Below, piece by piece: positions 19,438-30,308 of a DNA stretch of 64,000 nucleotides. The notes under the pieces are model-generated. The model ran no database searches. It was not told the origin of the DNA and saw only the letters and a program-made list of their open reading frames with translations. The stretch spans positions 558,001 to 622,000 of the forward strand of contig NZ_AP022606.1 in NCBI RefSeq assembly GCF_010728725.1, read 5' to 3'. Both the position numbers and the translations under genes were made by a program. Within the stretch, counting starts at the first letter, position 1; each line of letters starts with the position of its first letter. This DNA comes from Mycobacterium branderi (GTDB lineage: Bacteria; Actinomycetota; Actinomycetes; Mycobacteriales; Mycobacteriaceae).

Positions 19438-20850
19438 TCAGACCCGGATCTGCGGCTTGAGCGGCCCGATAGTGCGTTCCCGCACGACTCCGCACCACAA
19501 CCCGATCCCATACGCCAGATCGTCGACGCGTTTGAGCAGTAGGTAGGTCAGCAGCCCGATCGGTTTGGCGTCGTCGTCGGTGGCTCCTCTGCGCCGCAGC
19601 CAGTCCACCACGCCGTCGACAATGGCGGCGATCACCACCACCCGGCGGCAATGTCGGGACACGATGGCGGCGAGCAGCGCGACGGGCCAGTAGTGGCGGC
19701 AGATCGCCGACGCCAGCTGCAGCGCCGCCGACCAGAGCCCGCGGGTGGCCACCGCCAGCACGTCCCAGATCTGCGTGTCGGGGCCCTCCAGGGTCTTGGC
19801 GATCTTGCGACCGGTCACGGCGGCTATCAACAGCGATGCCAGGTAACCCAGTCCCGAGCCGACCGTCATCAGGATCCAGGCCGCCAGCGCCCAGCCGGAG
19901 ATCACCAACGGCGCCGTCTTGTCGGGGTGGCGCGCCGACAGCGGAGCGGCCGAGCCACCGTAAAATGCTTTGCGCGCAACCCAATTCCGCAAATCGGTGC
20001 GATGATCGTGTGCCACCAACGCAATTGGCTCGTACCGCAGCCGCGCACCGGCTTCCACCAGCCGCCAGCAGAGGTCGACATCCTCACCGGAGTGCAGACT
20101 TTCGTCGAACCCACCGACCTCGCGCAGCGTCGATCGCCGGCAAATGATCGCCGCACTGGGAACGTACGCGACATTCGTGTAGGGGACGACGGGCGCCTCG
20201 TGCTGGCCCAGATCCAGCGACGAACGCACCGCCTCGTAGCGTGCCACCAGATGGTCACTTTGGGCCAGGCCGATGATGCGCGGGGCAACCAGCGCCACGG
20301 TGGGGTCGCAGAAGTGGCCGAGCAGGGCTTCCAGCCAGCCACGGCGCGGGACCACGTCGGAGTCCAGGAATGCGACGAAGTCGGTGGTGCAGGCGGCTAG
20401 TCCGGTGTTGCGCGCCGCCGCGGGCCCTTTGCTCACGGCGTGGCGCAGCACCTCGATGTCACAGTGCGCGTCGGTGAAGTCGTCCCGGTTGATCGGCTGG
20501 ATCGAGCCGTCGTCGACGACGATGACACGCAGGCCGCGCAGCGATGCCAGCAAGCGCCGCAACCCAGATACGTTGTCCCGCACCGGAATTACCACAGTGA
20601 CATCGCGATGCGACGGGCCGCCGGCTGGCCTGGGATGGGCCACCGTCGCGTCCAGCAGGGTGCGCGCCAGCTCGGCGCTGACCGCGTCGTGGACCTTCAG
20701 CCGGCCGTCGGCAAGCATGTCCTGCGCGGCCGGCGCCAACCGCAGCAGCCGGGTGGGCGACCCGCCCAGCAGAGCCGAGCCATGGCCGAGCACGCGCACG
20801 CGTCTGTCGACCTGCACAGCAAACCCGTCCGGCAACCGGGTCTGGGTCAT
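19438..20850 (-). CDS. mftF: mycofactocin glycosyltransferase MftF
   Basis: 470 aa, the usual length. Family 2 glycosyltransferase that adds a beta-1,4-glucose chain to premycofactocin. GT-A features: [47 protein letters not shown] (DxD) and [10 protein letters not shown]. Three or more hydrophobic segments in the C-terminal third ([19 protein letters not shown]) suggest a membrane anchor. Start chosen at MTQTRLPDG because it gives an ATGA overlap with mftE; a longer upstream frame is mftE shadow. Confidence 0.95.
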   Translation of the reverse strand: MTQTRLPDGFAVQVDRRVRVLGHGSALLGGSPTRLLRLAPAAQDMLADGRLKVHDAVSAELARTLLDATVAHPRPAGGPSHRDVTVVIPVRDNVSGLRRLLASLRGLRVIVVDDGSIQPINRDDFTDAHCDIEVLRHAVSKGPAAARNTGLAACTTDFVAFLDSDVVPRRGWLEALLGHFCDPTVALVAPRIIGLAQSDHLVARYEAVRSSLDLGQHEAPVVPYTNVAYVPSAAIICRRSTLREVGGFDESLHSGEDVDLCWRLVEAGARLRYEPIALVAHDHRTDLRNWVARKAFYGGSAAPLSARHPDKTAPLVISGWALAAWILMTVGSGLGYLASLLIAAVTGRKIAKTLEGPDTQIWDVLAVATRGLWSAALQLASAICRHYWPVALLAAIVSRHCRRVVVIAAIVDGVVDWLRRRGATDDDAKPIGLLTYLLLKRVDDLAYGIGLWCGVVRERTIGPLKPQIRV

Positions 20851-21593
20851 GTCAGCATCCCGTCGGCGCCTGGTGTCCAGCGCGCGACCCGGCGCGCGCA
20901 ACCGTCGACCATCTCGGTGAAGATCCGTTCCCCCTCGGCCGCGGTCGCCGTCGTCGGATCCCCCAACACGCCCACCTCGCTGACCGCCGCGACTCCCCCA
21001 CTTCGCATCGACGGTAGCAGGTCGGCCAACGGGGCGCCGTTTCCCGCACACCACCGGTCGGTGAGCACGTCTGCGGGCGAAATATGCAGCAATACCGATG
21101 TTTCGGTGTGCCCTGCGTGCGCGTCGGCGCCGCTGGCCGTGCAAGCACACCAGGCGGCGTCGCGTCCTTCCGATCGCAACAGGCGTACCGCGCGGTCCAA
21201 GGCGACGACGTTGCCGCCGTGGCCGTTGACGAAGAGCAGCCGCTGCGCCCAGCAGGTCGCCGACCTGCCGAACTCGACGAGCAGCGTGGCCAGCGCCTCG
21301 GTGCCGATGGAGATCGTTCCGGGGAAGCTCTGGTGCTCGCCGCTGTCGCCGTAGCCGATGGCCGGTGCCACCAGCCACTGCAGCCGATCGGATGCTTCGA
21401 GGAGGCGGGTAGCGACCGCTCGTGCGACCGCGCCGGCGATCCGGGTGTCGGTGTCCAGCGGCAGGTGCGGCCCGTGCTGTTCGGTGGATCCCACTGGGAC
21501 CATCACCGCCGCCGACATGCCGTGTAGCTGGTTCGACGTCGTGCTGCCAAGTTCGCCGAGGACGGCCACTCGCCGATGGTAGGACGAATTCAC
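20847..21593 (-). CDS. mftE: mycofactocin peptidase MftE (creatininase family)
   Basis: 248 aa from the GTG at [13 protein letters not shown], the start that matches the known homologue length; the frame is open 31 codons further. Creatininase-fold metalloprotease that releases the C-terminal Val-Tyr-derived dipeptide after MftC modification. Metal ligands visible: [29 protein letters not shown], and [14 protein letters not shown]. Lies between mftD and mftF; 129 bp from mftD. Confidence 0.94.
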   Translation of the reverse strand: MNSSYHRRVAVLGELGSTTSNQLHGMSAAVMVPVGSTEQHGPHLPLDTDTRIAGAVARAVATRLLEASDRLQWLVAPAIGYGDSGEHQSFPGTISIGTEALATLLVEFGRSATCWAQRLLFVNGHGGNVVALDRAVRLLRSEGRDAAWCACTASGADAHAGHTETSVLLHISPADVLTDRWCAGNGAPLADLLPSMRSGGVAAVSEVGVLGDPTTATAAEGERIFTEMVDGCARRVARWTPGADGMLT

Positions 21594-21725
21594 CTGGCGT
21601 GCACCGGTTGTTGGGTGACTCGGCGAACTTTTTCGAGGGTTTTCGTTCGATGAGTCACGACCGGTCACCACAGCCACGTCTGCCACGCGAGTATCAGAGT
21701 CGCCGACGGGGTCGTCGCGGCGCCG

Positions 21726-22913
21726 TCAGGCTCCGCCCGACGCGGGCACTCCGAGCGCTCGGGCAAACTCCGGCGGGACCACGATGTCGTCCGGACTCAG
21801 GTCGTGCACGGCGCCGTGGCCGAGCCCCATCAGCGCGCAGTCGATGCCGGCCCGGAGGATGTCGAGCACGTTCTCCACCCCAGGTTGTCCGGCGGCGGCC
21901 AGGCCCCACAGGTAGGCGCGACCGATCATCACCGCACGCGCACCCAGCGCCAACGCCTTGACGACGTCGCTGCCGCGCCGGATGCCACCGTCCAGCAACA
22001 CCTCGATCTGATCACCGACCGCGTCGGCCACCGCCGGCAGGGCACGGATCGCCGCCGGGGTACCGTCGAGGTTGTTGCCACCGTGGTTGGACACCGAAAT
22101 CGCCGAAACACCGGCGTCCACAGCCCTTTTCGCGTCGTCGACCCGCATCACGCCTTTGAGCATGAACGGCCCGCCCCACAGTTCGCGCAGCCACGCGATG
22201 TCTTCCCACGTGGGTGGTGGGGTGCCCATCCACTCCCCGTAGGCGGCGAAGAACGGCGGACCGGGCTCGCCTTTGGGCGCCTGGTTGGGCACCCGCAAGT
22301 TCGGCGGGCGCAGCGTCTTGCCCCATTGCCAGAGCCAGGCCGGGCGGGTGACGGCCTGCGGGGACAGCCGCAGGATGGTCGCCAGGTTCATCTGCTCGGG
22401 GATCTTGGGGCTGCCCCAGTCCCGCCCGTGCGAGAACGTCCAGTCGGTGGTGACGATCAGCCCGACGGCGCCGGCCGCGCGGGCCCGCTCGACGCGCTCC
22501 GCGATCGCCTCGCGCCCGCCGAGCCAGTACACCTGGAAGAACAGTTTGGGGTTGGCGGCGATGACGTCCTCGATCGGCTTACTGGCAAACGAGGACAATC
22601 CCATCGCGGTGCCGCGCGCGGCGGCGGCCCGGGCCACGGCCACCTCGCCGTCCGGGTGCACGGCCTGCACCCCGGTGGGCGAGATGATCACCGGCAACGA
22701 AATGTCTTGTCCCATAACGGTAGTCGCCAGTTCGCGCTTTTCGACCGCGCCGACCACATGCGGCGCGAATCCCAGCTCGCTGAATGCCTCGACGTTGTCG
22801 GCGACGGTGATGCCCTTTTCGCTGGCCGCGATCAGCGCGGCGTAGACCGACTTCGGCAGCCGCCGCTTGGCGCGCTGCTGCGCGACGGCGACCGTCTCGA
22901 ACCATGCGCTCAC
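21726..22913 (-). CDS. mftD: mycofactocin system FMN oxidoreductase MftD
   Basis: 395 aa, GTG start with GTGA overlap of the mftC stop. FMN-dependent alpha-hydroxy-acid dehydrogenase fold (old name lldD1): SPTGVQAVHPDGEVAVARAA, GLIVTTDWTFSHGRDW, catalytic SNHGGNNLDGTPAAIRALP with His and Arg, and LLDGGIRRGSDVVKALALGA. It oxidises the MftE product AHDP to premycofactocin, the redox-active core. Confidence 0.95.
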   Translation of the reverse strand: MSAWFETVAVAQQRAKRRLPKSVYAALIAASEKGITVADNVEAFSELGFAPHVVGAVEKRELATTVMGQDISLPVIISPTGVQAVHPDGEVAVARAAAARGTAMGLSSFASKPIEDVIAANPKLFFQVYWLGGREAIAERVERARAAGAVGLIVTTDWTFSHGRDWGSPKIPEQMNLATILRLSPQAVTRPAWLWQWGKTLRPPNLRVPNQAPKGEPGPPFFAAYGEWMGTPPPTWEDIAWLRELWGGPFMLKGVMRVDDAKRAVDAGVSAISVSNHGGNNLDGTPAAIRALPAVADAVGDQIEVLLDGGIRRGSDVVKALALGARAVMIGRAYLWGLAAAGQPGVENVLDILRAGIDCALMGLGHGAVHDLSPDDIVVPPEFARALGVPASGGA

Positions 22914-24079
22914 GACTGCACCGGGCTTTCGTTGCAGATGCGTCGCGGTGGACGCGTGGACAGGGTCAGCGGCACCGGAGCGCGGCGGGAGTGGTCACCG
23001 GCCGGGCGGGGTTTGTCGCGGTCGCGGGCCAGCGCCGGCGCGCCGTGGCCTTGCACGCATTCCGGGTCCGGGCCGTCCATCGGCAGGCCGGTGAAGAACT
23101 TCGCGGCCATGCAGCCGCCGCGGCAGCTGTCGTAATGCCCGCAGCTTCCGCAGGCACCCGCGGACTGTGGTTCGCGGAGTTCGCGGAACAGCGGCGCGTT
23201 CTTCCACACATTGTCAAACCCCCCGTCGGACAGCACATTTCCGGCGAGGAATCGGTCATGGATGGCGAAGGGACAGGCATAGACGTCGCCGACCGGGTCG
23301 ATCAGGCAGACCACCCGGCCGGCCCCGCACATGTTGAGGCCGGCCAGTGCGCCGGGTTCGCCGAGCGCCGACAGGTGGAAGAAGGAGTCGCCGGTCAGCA
23401 CCCGCTCCCCCTTGGCCACCAGCCAGTCGTACAGCTGCACCTGCTGGGCGGCGGTCGGGTGCAACTCGTCCCACACGTCGGCGCCGCGGCCCGACGGCCG
23501 CAGCCTTGTGATGCGCAGCGTGGCACCGTAACGGCTTGCCAGCGCGGCGAATTCGTCGAGCTGGTCGACGTTGTGGCGGGTGACCACCACCGAGATCTTG
23601 GCGTCGGCGAAGCCGGCGGCAGCCAGGTTCTCCAGCGCGCGGATGGCCATGGCGTACGAGCCGGGTCCGCGCACGGCGTCGTTGACCTCCGCAGTTGCGC
23701 CGTCGAGCGAGATCTGCACGTCGACGTAGTCGCTGGCGGCCAGCCGCGCGGCCACCTCGGGGGTGATCCGCACCCCGTTGGTGGAGAACTTGACACCGAC
23801 GTGGTGCGCGGTGGCGTAGTCGACCAGCTCCCAAAAGTCCGGCCGCACAGTGGGTTCCCCGCCGCCGATGTTGACGTAGAACACCTGCATGCGTTCGAGC
23901 TCGTCGATGATGTCCTTGCATTGCCGGGTGGACAGCTCGCGCGGATCGCGCTTGCCCGACGACGACAGGCAGTGCACGCACGCCAGATTGCAGGCGTAGG
24001 TCAGCTCCCAGGTCAGACAGATGGGTGCGTCGAGGCCCTGCTCGAATTGCTCGATCAGCCGCGGGACGACAGTTGTCAT
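22910..24079 (-). CDS. mftC: mycofactocin radical SAM maturase MftC
   Basis: 389 aa. Radical SAM motif CNLACVHC (Cys 30, 34, 37) binds the catalytic 4Fe-4S cluster. C-terminal SPASM domain: [22 protein letters not shown] and [14 protein letters not shown] with further Cys near residue 340. Performs oxidative decarboxylation and C-C crosslinking of the terminal Val-Tyr of MftA. ATGA overlap with mftB. Confidence 0.96.
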   Translation of the reverse strand: MTTVVPRLIEQFEQGLDAPICLTWELTYACNLACVHCLSSSGKRDPRELSTRQCKDIIDELERMQVFYVNIGGGEPTVRPDFWELVDYATAHHVGVKFSTNGVRITPEVAARLAASDYVDVQISLDGATAEVNDAVRGPGSYAMAIRALENLAAAGFADAKISVVVTRHNVDQLDEFAALASRYGATLRITRLRPSGRGADVWDELHPTAAQQVQLYDWLVAKGERVLTGDSFFHLSALGEPGALAGLNMCGAGRVVCLIDPVGDVYACPFAIHDRFLAGNVLSDGGFDNVWKNAPLFRELREPQSAGACGSCGHYDSCRGGCMAAKFFTGLPMDGPDPECVQGHGAPALARDRDKPRPAGDHSRRAPVPLTLSTRPPRRICNESPVQS

Positions 24080-24366
24080 TGAATCTCCTTGCGCACCAGC
24101 ATGTTCGAGTCGGCCAGCACACCCAGCGCGTGCATATAGGGCCGCTGCTCGCCGTCGGCGACCCCCGCCGCGCGGCAGGCGGCCCAGACGTCGGTGTGAT
24201 CGGCCAGCGACTGCACCACCGCGAGGATGGTGCGGTTCTTCAAAAACGACAGCTTGCGGGTACCGAAGTGATAGAGCAGTGCGCCGAACGGTTCCGGGCG
24301 CACTGCCACTTGCGGGTGCAACCGCCAGCCGGCGTCGGGATCGAACCCGCCCGGCGGGCTGGGCAC
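24076..24366 (-). CDS. mftB: mycofactocin precursor-binding chaperone MftB
   Basis: 96 aa from a GTG placed 2 nt after the mftA stop. PqqD-like RiPP recognition element that binds MftA and presents it to MftC; the segment [28 protein letters not shown] is the conserved core of MftB. Annotating from a longer upstream frame would swallow mftA in another phase and is wrong. Confidence 0.93.
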   Translation of the reverse strand: MPSPPGGFDPDAGWRLHPQVAVRPEPFGALLYHFGTRKLSFLKNRTILAVVQSLADHTDVWAACRAAGVADGEQRPYMHALGVLADSNMLVRKEIQ

Positions 24367-24368
24367 GG

Positions 24369-24464
24369 TCAGTAGACCCCGCACATCCCGTCGATGGACA
24401 CCTCTTCCACCAGGGTCTCGGTGACCAGCTCGGTGTCGGTGTCGATCTGGTTGTTGGGCTCCAT
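24369..24464 (-). CDS. mftA: mycofactocin precursor peptide MftA
   Basis: 31 aa, short enough to be missed by gene callers. The C-terminus IDGMCGVY is the invariant end of MftA; the last Val and Tyr become the cofactor. The start is MEPNNQ: the second of two in-frame ATGs, chosen because AAAGG lies 7 nt upstream. The earlier ATG (5 codons up) overlaps that site. The acidic leader ([14 protein letters not shown]) is what MftB binds. Confidence 0.95.
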   Translation of the reverse strand: MEPNNQIDTDTELVTETLVEEVSIDGMCGVY

Positions 24465-24542
24465 AAACTTGCCTTTCATCGTCAAGGGTTCGACAATCTC
24501 GGTCAGAATATGGCATCGAGTGCCGAAATGGAAGGGCGGGTC
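24465..24542. promoter_or_regulatory. divergent mftA / mftR promoter-operator
   Basis: 78 bp between divergent starts. On minus TATTCT at 24510-24505 suits a -10 for mftA. Two imperfect inverted repeats: TTCGAC...GTCAGAA at 24489-24508 and GGCA-TCGAG-TGCC at 24512-24524. MftR is known to repress this operon in response to long-chain acyl-CoA, so one of these is a likely operator; which one is not decided. Confidence 0.5.
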
Positions 24543-25139
24543 ATGCTGACTCAGTCGCGGGTGGGCCGGCGCCGCTCTACGACGCCGCACCACATCACCG
24601 ACGTCGCCCTCGGCTTGTTCGCTGCCCGCGGTTTCGCGGAGGTCAGCGTCGACGACGTCGCGGCAGCCGCCGGCATCGCCCGCCGAACCCTGTTCCGCTA
24701 CTACGCGTCCAAGAACGCGATCCCCTGGGGCGACTTCGACGCCCATTTGCAGCATTTGCGGGAGCTGCTCAACCAGGTCGACGCCGACGTGCCGCTCGGC
24801 GAGGCGTTGCGCTCAGCGCTGTTGGCGTTCAACACCTTCGACGAGTCGGAGACCGCCCGGCACCGGCAGCGCATGCGGGTGATCCTGCAAACCGCTGAGC
24901 TGCAAGCGTATTCGATGACGATGTATGCCGGTTGGCGTGCGGTCATCGCCGAGTTCGTCGCGCACCGAACGGGTGTCGAACCGCACGATCTACTGCCCCA
25001 AACCGTCGCGTGGACCATGCTCGGAGTGGCGTTGAGCGCCTACGAGCATTGGCTCGACGACGAATCCGTGTCGTTGCCGCAGGCCCTCGGGAATGCGTTC
25101 GACGTCGTGGGCGCCGGGCTGGACCGACTGGGCCGGTGA
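24543..25139 (+). CDS. mftR: mycofactocin regulator MftR (TetR family)
   Basis: 198 aa from the ATG preceded by GGAAGGG, matching the Rv0691c length. [33 protein letters not shown]. The strongly conserved [22 protein letters not shown] block is specific to MftR. Acyl-CoA-responsive repressor of the mft genes. Its TGA overlaps the GTG of the next gene (GTGA), so the two are co-translated. Confidence 0.94.
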   Translation: MLTQSRVGRRRSTTPHHITDVALGLFAARGFAEVSVDDVAAAAGIARRTLFRYYASKNAIPWGDFDAHLQHLRELLNQVDADVPLGEALRSALLAFNTFDESETARHRQRMRVILQTAELQAYSMTMYAGWRAVIAEFVAHRTGVEPHDLLPQTVAWTMLGVALSAYEHWLDDESVSLPQALGNAFDVVGAGLDRLGR

Positions 25140-26185
25140 GCACCGGCACCCGCCTGCAGAGGTCCCTGCGTTTGCAGGCGCAGGCGTGCGCCGAGCTGGG
25201 CTCCCCCATGTACGGCGAGCTGCTCGAGCAGGTGGCAGACGACGTCGAGGCCGGCGGCGTGTTCGCCGGCATCCTGGCCGGGCACGAACACGATCCGGTG
25301 CGCCAGGCGCTGCCGCTGCGACTGCTGGGCGGATTGCACCGGCTGGTGCTCGACGGGCGCGCGCCGACGTTACGCCAGTGGTATCCGAGCACCGGCGGCC
25401 GCTGGGACGCCGGTGCGGCCTGGCCGGAGATCACGCGCGTCGTTGACGAGCAGGCCGACATGCTGCGCGCTGCTCTCGACCGGCCGCCACAGACCAACGA
25501 AGTGGGCCGGTCCGCCGCGCTGCTCGGTGCGCTGCTGATCCTCGCGCGCCGATTCGCGTTGCCGATAAGGCTTTTCGAGATTGGATGCAGTGCCGGGCTG
25601 AACCTGCGGGCAGACCATTACCGCTACCACCATACCGGCGGGCTGTGGGGTCCGGCCGACTCGCCGGTGCGCATCGACGACGCCTGGCGCGGCAACCTGC
25701 CGCCGGCTGCCGCCGTGCAGATCGTCGAACGGCGCGGCTACGACATCGCGCCCGTCGACGCCACCAGCCGCGACGGGGAATACACGCTGCTGAGCTATGT
25801 CTGGCCGGACATGACCGCCAGGCTCGAGCGGTTGCGCGGCGCGATCAACATCGCCCGGCGGGTGCCCGCGCAGCTGTTGCGCCGCGGGGCCGCCGACGCT
25901 GTCGCCGAGCTCACCGTTGCGCCGGGCGCGGTGAGTGTGCTGTGGCATTCGATCATGTGGCAGTACCTTTCCCGCGACGAACAGCAAGCCACGACGAACG
26001 CGATCGACACCCAGGCGGACCGGGCGACCGCCGAGTCGCCGTTTGTTCACCTCAGTTTGGAGCCGCAAAGGCGCACACCGGATTCCCCGGTCGAGTTCCT
26101 CGTCCGCGCCCGCAGCTGGCCCGCCGGCACCGACGAGGTTCTGGCGGCGTGCTCGCCGCACGGCCCGCCGGTGACGTGGGAATAG
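25136..26185 (+). CDS. DUF2332 protein (Rv0690c-like)
   Basis: 349 aa from a GTG overlapping mftR. DUF2332 family: [20 protein letters not shown] near residue 160 resembles a SAM-binding glycine motif, and [16 protein letters not shown] and [11 protein letters not shown] are conserved family blocks. A methyltransferase-like fold is possible but unproven. Its constant place next to mftR suggests a link to mycofactocin or acyl metabolism; this is inference. Confidence 0.8.
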   Translation: MSTGTRLQRSLRLQAQACAELGSPMYGELLEQVADDVEAGGVFAGILAGHEHDPVRQALPLRLLGGLHRLVLDGRAPTLRQWYPSTGGRWDAGAAWPEITRVVDEQADMLRAALDRPPQTNEVGRSAALLGALLILARRFALPIRLFEIGCSAGLNLRADHYRYHHTGGLWGPADSPVRIDDAWRGNLPPAAAVQIVERRGYDIAPVDATSRDGEYTLLSYVWPDMTARLERLRGAINIARRVPAQLLRRGAADAVAELTVAPGAVSVLWHSIMWQYLSRDEQQATTNAIDTQADRATAESPFVHLSLEPQRRTPDSPVEFLVRARSWPAGTDEVLAACSPHGPPVTWE

Positions 26186-26210
26186 CCTCCACCCCCCCTT
26201 GCGCGAGCGG

Positions 26211-27389
26211 TTACTCCAGCACGTCGGAGATCGGTGCTCCCGCAGCGATTTTGGCCCTGGTCTTCATCACCTTGGCGGGCATGCCGCCGCCGACAACGCC
26301 GACCACCACGCCGTCGCGCTCGTAGTACGCCAGGAACCGTCGGCCGTCGTCCTCGACGAGGTGCACGATGTCGGTGGCGTGCGGCTCGCCCAGACACTGA
26401 ATTTTGACGTCGTACTGGTCGCTCCAGAAGTACGGCACCACAACGTTCGACGGCGTTTCCCGGCCCAGCATCGCCGGCACCACCACCCGGGCCTGTTCGG
26501 CGACGTTGCTCCAATGCTCAACCCGCACTTGATGTCCCGCAGGGTTACGCCAGGAGGCGACGTCGCCGAGCGCCCACACGTTGGGCACGCTGGTGCGCCC
26601 TGCCGCGTCGCAGAGCACGCCGTTGTCCACCTCGATTCCACTGCCGTCCAGCCAGTCCGTCGCCGGCCGCGACCCGATCCCGACCACCACCAAATCGGCG
26701 CCCACTTCGGCGCCGTCGGTCAGCACCACCGTGTCGACGTGTCCCTGGCCGCGGACCTCTGCCACACCGAGCTCGGTGCGCACGTCGACACCCTCGGCCC
26801 GGTGCAGCCGCGCCACCAACTCGCCGATCTGGGCGCCGAGCACAGCTGCCAGCGGCGCGGGCTGCGGTTCGACCAGCACCACCTCCACGCCCAGGCCGCG
26901 CAGGCTGGCCGCCACCTCGCAGCCGATGAAGCCGGCACCGACGACGACGGCACGCTGCGCGGCCGATGCGTGCCTGCGCAGCGCCAGACTCTCGTCGAAC
27001 GAACGCAATACCCGGATGCCCTCCAAGTCGGGGAAAGCCGGAATACGCCGCGGCACAAGGCCGGTGGCGATGACGAGTTCGTCGTAGCCGAGCGCCGTTC
27101 CGTCGTCGAGGGTCACCGTCTGCGCCGTGGTGTCAAGACTGGTTGCGGCCGAACCCAGTCGCAGCGTGATGTTGTTCTCGTCGTAGAACTCTCGCGGTTT
27201 GAGGGTGACGTCGTCGACCTCGCTGCGCAGCACCTCTTTGGACAGCGGCGGCCGGTCGTAGGGCAGATGCACCTCGTCGCTGACGATGGTCAGCGGACCG
27301 GCGTAGTCCGCCCGTCGCAGTTGTTCGGCGGTCCGTGCGGCGGCCAGCCCCCCGCCGACGATCACGATGCCTTTTTCGCTAGTCCCCAC
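26211..27389 (-). CDS. FAD/NAD-dependent ferredoxin reductase-type oxidoreductase
   Basis: 392 aa from GTG (VGTSEKGIVIVGGG); a TTG ten codons upstream is possible. Equivalent to Rv0688. Two dinucleotide folds: FAD GIVIVGGGLAAARTAEQLRR and NAD AVVVGAGFIGCEVAASLRGLG, plus the ATGLVPRRIPAFP and NVWALGDVASWRNP blocks of the putidaredoxin/rhodocoxin reductase group. It would pass electrons from NADH to a ferredoxin. Two P450 genes in this window lack their own redox partners, so it is a candidate donor chain. Confidence 0.88.
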   Translation of the reverse strand: MGTSEKGIVIVGGGLAAARTAEQLRRADYAGPLTIVSDEVHLPYDRPPLSKEVLRSEVDDVTLKPREFYDENNITLRLGSAATSLDTTAQTVTLDDGTALGYDELVIATGLVPRRIPAFPDLEGIRVLRSFDESLALRRHASAAQRAVVVGAGFIGCEVAASLRGLGVEVVLVEPQPAPLAAVLGAQIGELVARLHRAEGVDVRTELGVAEVRGQGHVDTVVLTDGAEVGADLVVVGIGSRPATDWLDGSGIEVDNGVLCDAAGRTSVPNVWALGDVASWRNPAGHQVRVEHWSNVAEQARVVVPAMLGRETPSNVVVPYFWSDQYDVKIQCLGEPHATDIVHLVEDDGRRFLAYYERDGVVVGVVGGGMPAKVMKTRAKIAAGAPISDVLE

Positions 27390-27448
27390 GTGGAGTTCAT
27401 ACACGATCGCGGCGGCCAACGGCGCACCACCCCGCCTCCCGCGTCAAA

Positions 27449-27994
27449 CTAGTCGAACGCGGGCGTAACGAAGCGCCTCAGCATTTCCTCCTCACGACGG
27501 CTGTCGCCGATCGGCCAGTACGCCAGCGACATGACCACCCGCACGATCCATTGCGCGGCCTGGGAGTCGTCGTCGGTAATGCCGGTGAGATCGGCGGCAA
27601 GATGAGCCAGCATCGGCGACGAGTGCAAGTCCCCCAAATCGGCTGCGGTGGTGGAGTCGAGCATCAGGCGGCGCATCGGATCGGACCTGATCTCTTCCAG
27701 CGCCACGGTGATCGCAGTGATCATCCGTTCCGACCCGCTCAGCCCATCTACGGCGCGCCGAACAGTGTCGACAATGCGAGCCGCCATGCGCATCAGAACG
27801 GCGTCGCGGATTTGGGCTTTCCCACCCGCATAGCGATAGATCGTGGCGCGAGAACAGTGGACGTGGGCTGCCAAAGCGTCGATGTCGAAAGCGTCCAGTC
27901 CTTTGCGGACAATAAGTTCCGTTGCGGCCGCATAGATGCGCTCTGCGGCAACCCGGCGGCGATCGCCGCCGACGACCCAATCTTCCCGAACCAT
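27449..27994 (-). CDS. TetR-family regulator beside P450
   Basis: 181 aa, start MVREDWVVGGDRRR chosen for its GGAGGG site 9 nt upstream; the open frame extends further. HTH: GLDAFDIDALAAHVHCSRATIYRYAGGKAQI. Divergent from the P450 across 188 bp. Not part of the M. tuberculosis gene order I know between Rv0687 and Rv0688. Confidence 0.85.
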   Translation of the reverse strand: MVREDWVVGGDRRRVAAERIYAAATELIVRKGLDAFDIDALAAHVHCSRATIYRYAGGKAQIRDAVLMRMAARIVDTVRRAVDGLSGSERMITAITVALEEIRSDPMRRLMLDSTTAADLGDLHSSPMLAHLAADLTGITDDDSQAAQWIVRVVMSLAYWPIGDSRREEEMLRRFVTPAFD

Positions 27995-28182
27995 CGCTAC
28001 AAGCCCTCCGCGCCCGACGACTTTCATCTTCTCAAATCTGAGACAAAAAGGGGCTCGCGTATCACAGTTCGTCCTGGACAGAGAACACCTCCTGAGACGA
28101 CGGCGATCACCTGCGGCCACCAGTGATTTCAACTTGGCCCCAACCGCTTGACGCCGCAGGTTGGGCCGCTCAGGTTGAACAT
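27995..28182. promoter_or_regulatory. TetR / P450 divergent promoter region
   Basis: 188 bp. Contains TCTCA-AATC-TGAGA at 28030-28043 (5-bp arms) and a further CTGAGAC half-site near 28091. Possible operator; weak. Confidence 0.3.
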
Positions 28183-29403
28183 ATGACGTCGGTGGACGCC
28201 CGCCTGGGCATCGAGCTGTTCCACGACCGGTTCGTTCAGGACCCCTACCCGCTGTACGAGCGCATGCTGGCCGCGGGGCCGGTGCACCGGATCGGCGATT
28301 CCGGCTTCTACGCGGTGTGCAGTTGGGAGGCCATCAACGACGCCATCGGCCGTCCGGAGGATTTCTCCTCGAACCTGACCGCGACGATGATCTATCAGCC
28401 CGACGGTACGGTGGCCGCTTTCCCGGTGGGAGAGCTCGGCGGGCCGACTCAGGCGCTGGCCACGGCCGACGACCCCGCGCACGCCATCCATCGAAAGATG
28501 CTCACGCCGCAGCTGGCAGCGAAACGCATTCGCGCCTTCGAGCCGTTCATCGCGGCAACTGCCGATCAGTTGTGGAATGCCCACTTGCGCGACGGGCACA
28601 TCGAGTGGATGAGTGCCGTGGCGAATCGTCTCCCGATGATGATTGTCGGACGGATTATCGGGGTTCCCGACGAGGACATCGACAGGCTCGTCCAATGGGG
28701 TTATGCCGCAACCCAGGTCGTCGAAGGACTGGTCGACGCCGAACAGCTCACCGCCGCAGGCATCGCGGTGATGGAACTCGGCGGCTACATCACCGAACAA
28801 TTTCAGCGAGCTGCCGCCGACCCTCGCGACAATCTGCTCGGCGACCTGGCCACAGCCTGCGCAGCGGGCGAACTGCCCGAGTTGACGGCACTGGCGATGA
28901 TGATCACGCTGTTTAGCGCCGGAGGTGAATCCACCGCCTCGTTAATCGGTTCCGCGGCTTGGATTTTGGCGACCCGGCCCGATATCCAACAGCAGGTGCG
29001 CGACCAACCGGAGCTGCTCGGCACGTTTCTCGAGGAAGTATTGCGCTACGAACCGCCGTTCCGGGGCCACTACCGCCACGTCGTCCGCGACACCACCTTG
29101 TGCGGTGTCGACCTCCCCGCGGGTTCGCGACTACTCCTGTTGTGGGGGGCGGCCAACCGCGATCCGTCCCATTTCGAAAGCCCTGACGAATTTCGGCTCG
29201 ACCGTCCCGGCGGGAAGGGGCACATCACGTTCGGCAAGGGCGCCCACTTCTGCGTTGGCGCTGCACTCGCGCGACTGGAAGCCCGCATCGTGCTCGGTCG
29301 GCTCCTGGAGCGCACCTCGAAAATCGAAGCGGCTGAAACCGGCCGGTGGCTGCCGAGCCTTCTGGTGCGCCGCCTCGAACGTCTGCAACTGGCCTGCGAA
29401 TAG
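28183..29403 (+). CDS. cytochrome P450
   Basis: 406 aa from MTSVDARLG; a longer frame upstream has no ribosome site. I-helix LFSAGGESTASLIG, ExxR in LEEVLRYEPPF, and FGKGAHFCVGAALAR with the Cys ligand at about residue 357. The full P450 fold is present. The AGGEST I-helix replaces the more common AGxDTT. It sits between a TetR gene and the mycofactocin SDR and ends 6 bp from the convergent SDR stop. Substrate unknown; an alcohol product handed to the SDR is an attractive but unproven idea. Confidence 0.92.
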   Translation: MTSVDARLGIELFHDRFVQDPYPLYERMLAAGPVHRIGDSGFYAVCSWEAINDAIGRPEDFSSNLTATMIYQPDGTVAAFPVGELGGPTQALATADDPAHAIHRKMLTPQLAAKRIRAFEPFIAATADQLWNAHLRDGHIEWMSAVANRLPMMIVGRIIGVPDEDIDRLVQWGYAATQVVEGLVDAEQLTAAGIAVMELGGYITEQFQRAAADPRDNLLGDLATACAAGELPELTALAMMITLFSAGGESTASLIGSAAWILATRPDIQQQVRDQPELLGTFLEEVLRYEPPFRGHYRHVVRDTTLCGVDLPAGSRLLLLWGAANRDPSHFESPDEFRLDRPGGKGHITFGKGAHFCVGAALARLEARIVLGRLLERTSKIEAAETGRWLPSLLVRRLERLQLACE

Positions 29404-29409
29404 CGCCGG

Positions 29410-30258
<849 letters not shown>

Positions 30259-30271
30259 CTAGCAGCCGAAC

Positions 30272-30285
30272 TGAAACGTGTTCTA
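30272..30285. promoter_or_regulatory. KstR-type operator
   Basis: On minus TAGAACACGTTTCA, an exact fit to TnnAACnnGTTnnA, the binding pattern of the cholesterol-catabolism repressor KstR. It lies 44 bp upstream of the SDR start. I recall Rv0687 as a KstR-regulon member, which agrees. Confidence 0.75.
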
Positions 30286-30308
30286 GTGGGGCCGATCCGT
30301 TGCCGGGC

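Noticed and set aside
24369..24755. 128-aa frame ending in the MftA sequence
   Set aside because: Only the last 31 codons match MftA; the rest is shadow of mftR on the other strand.
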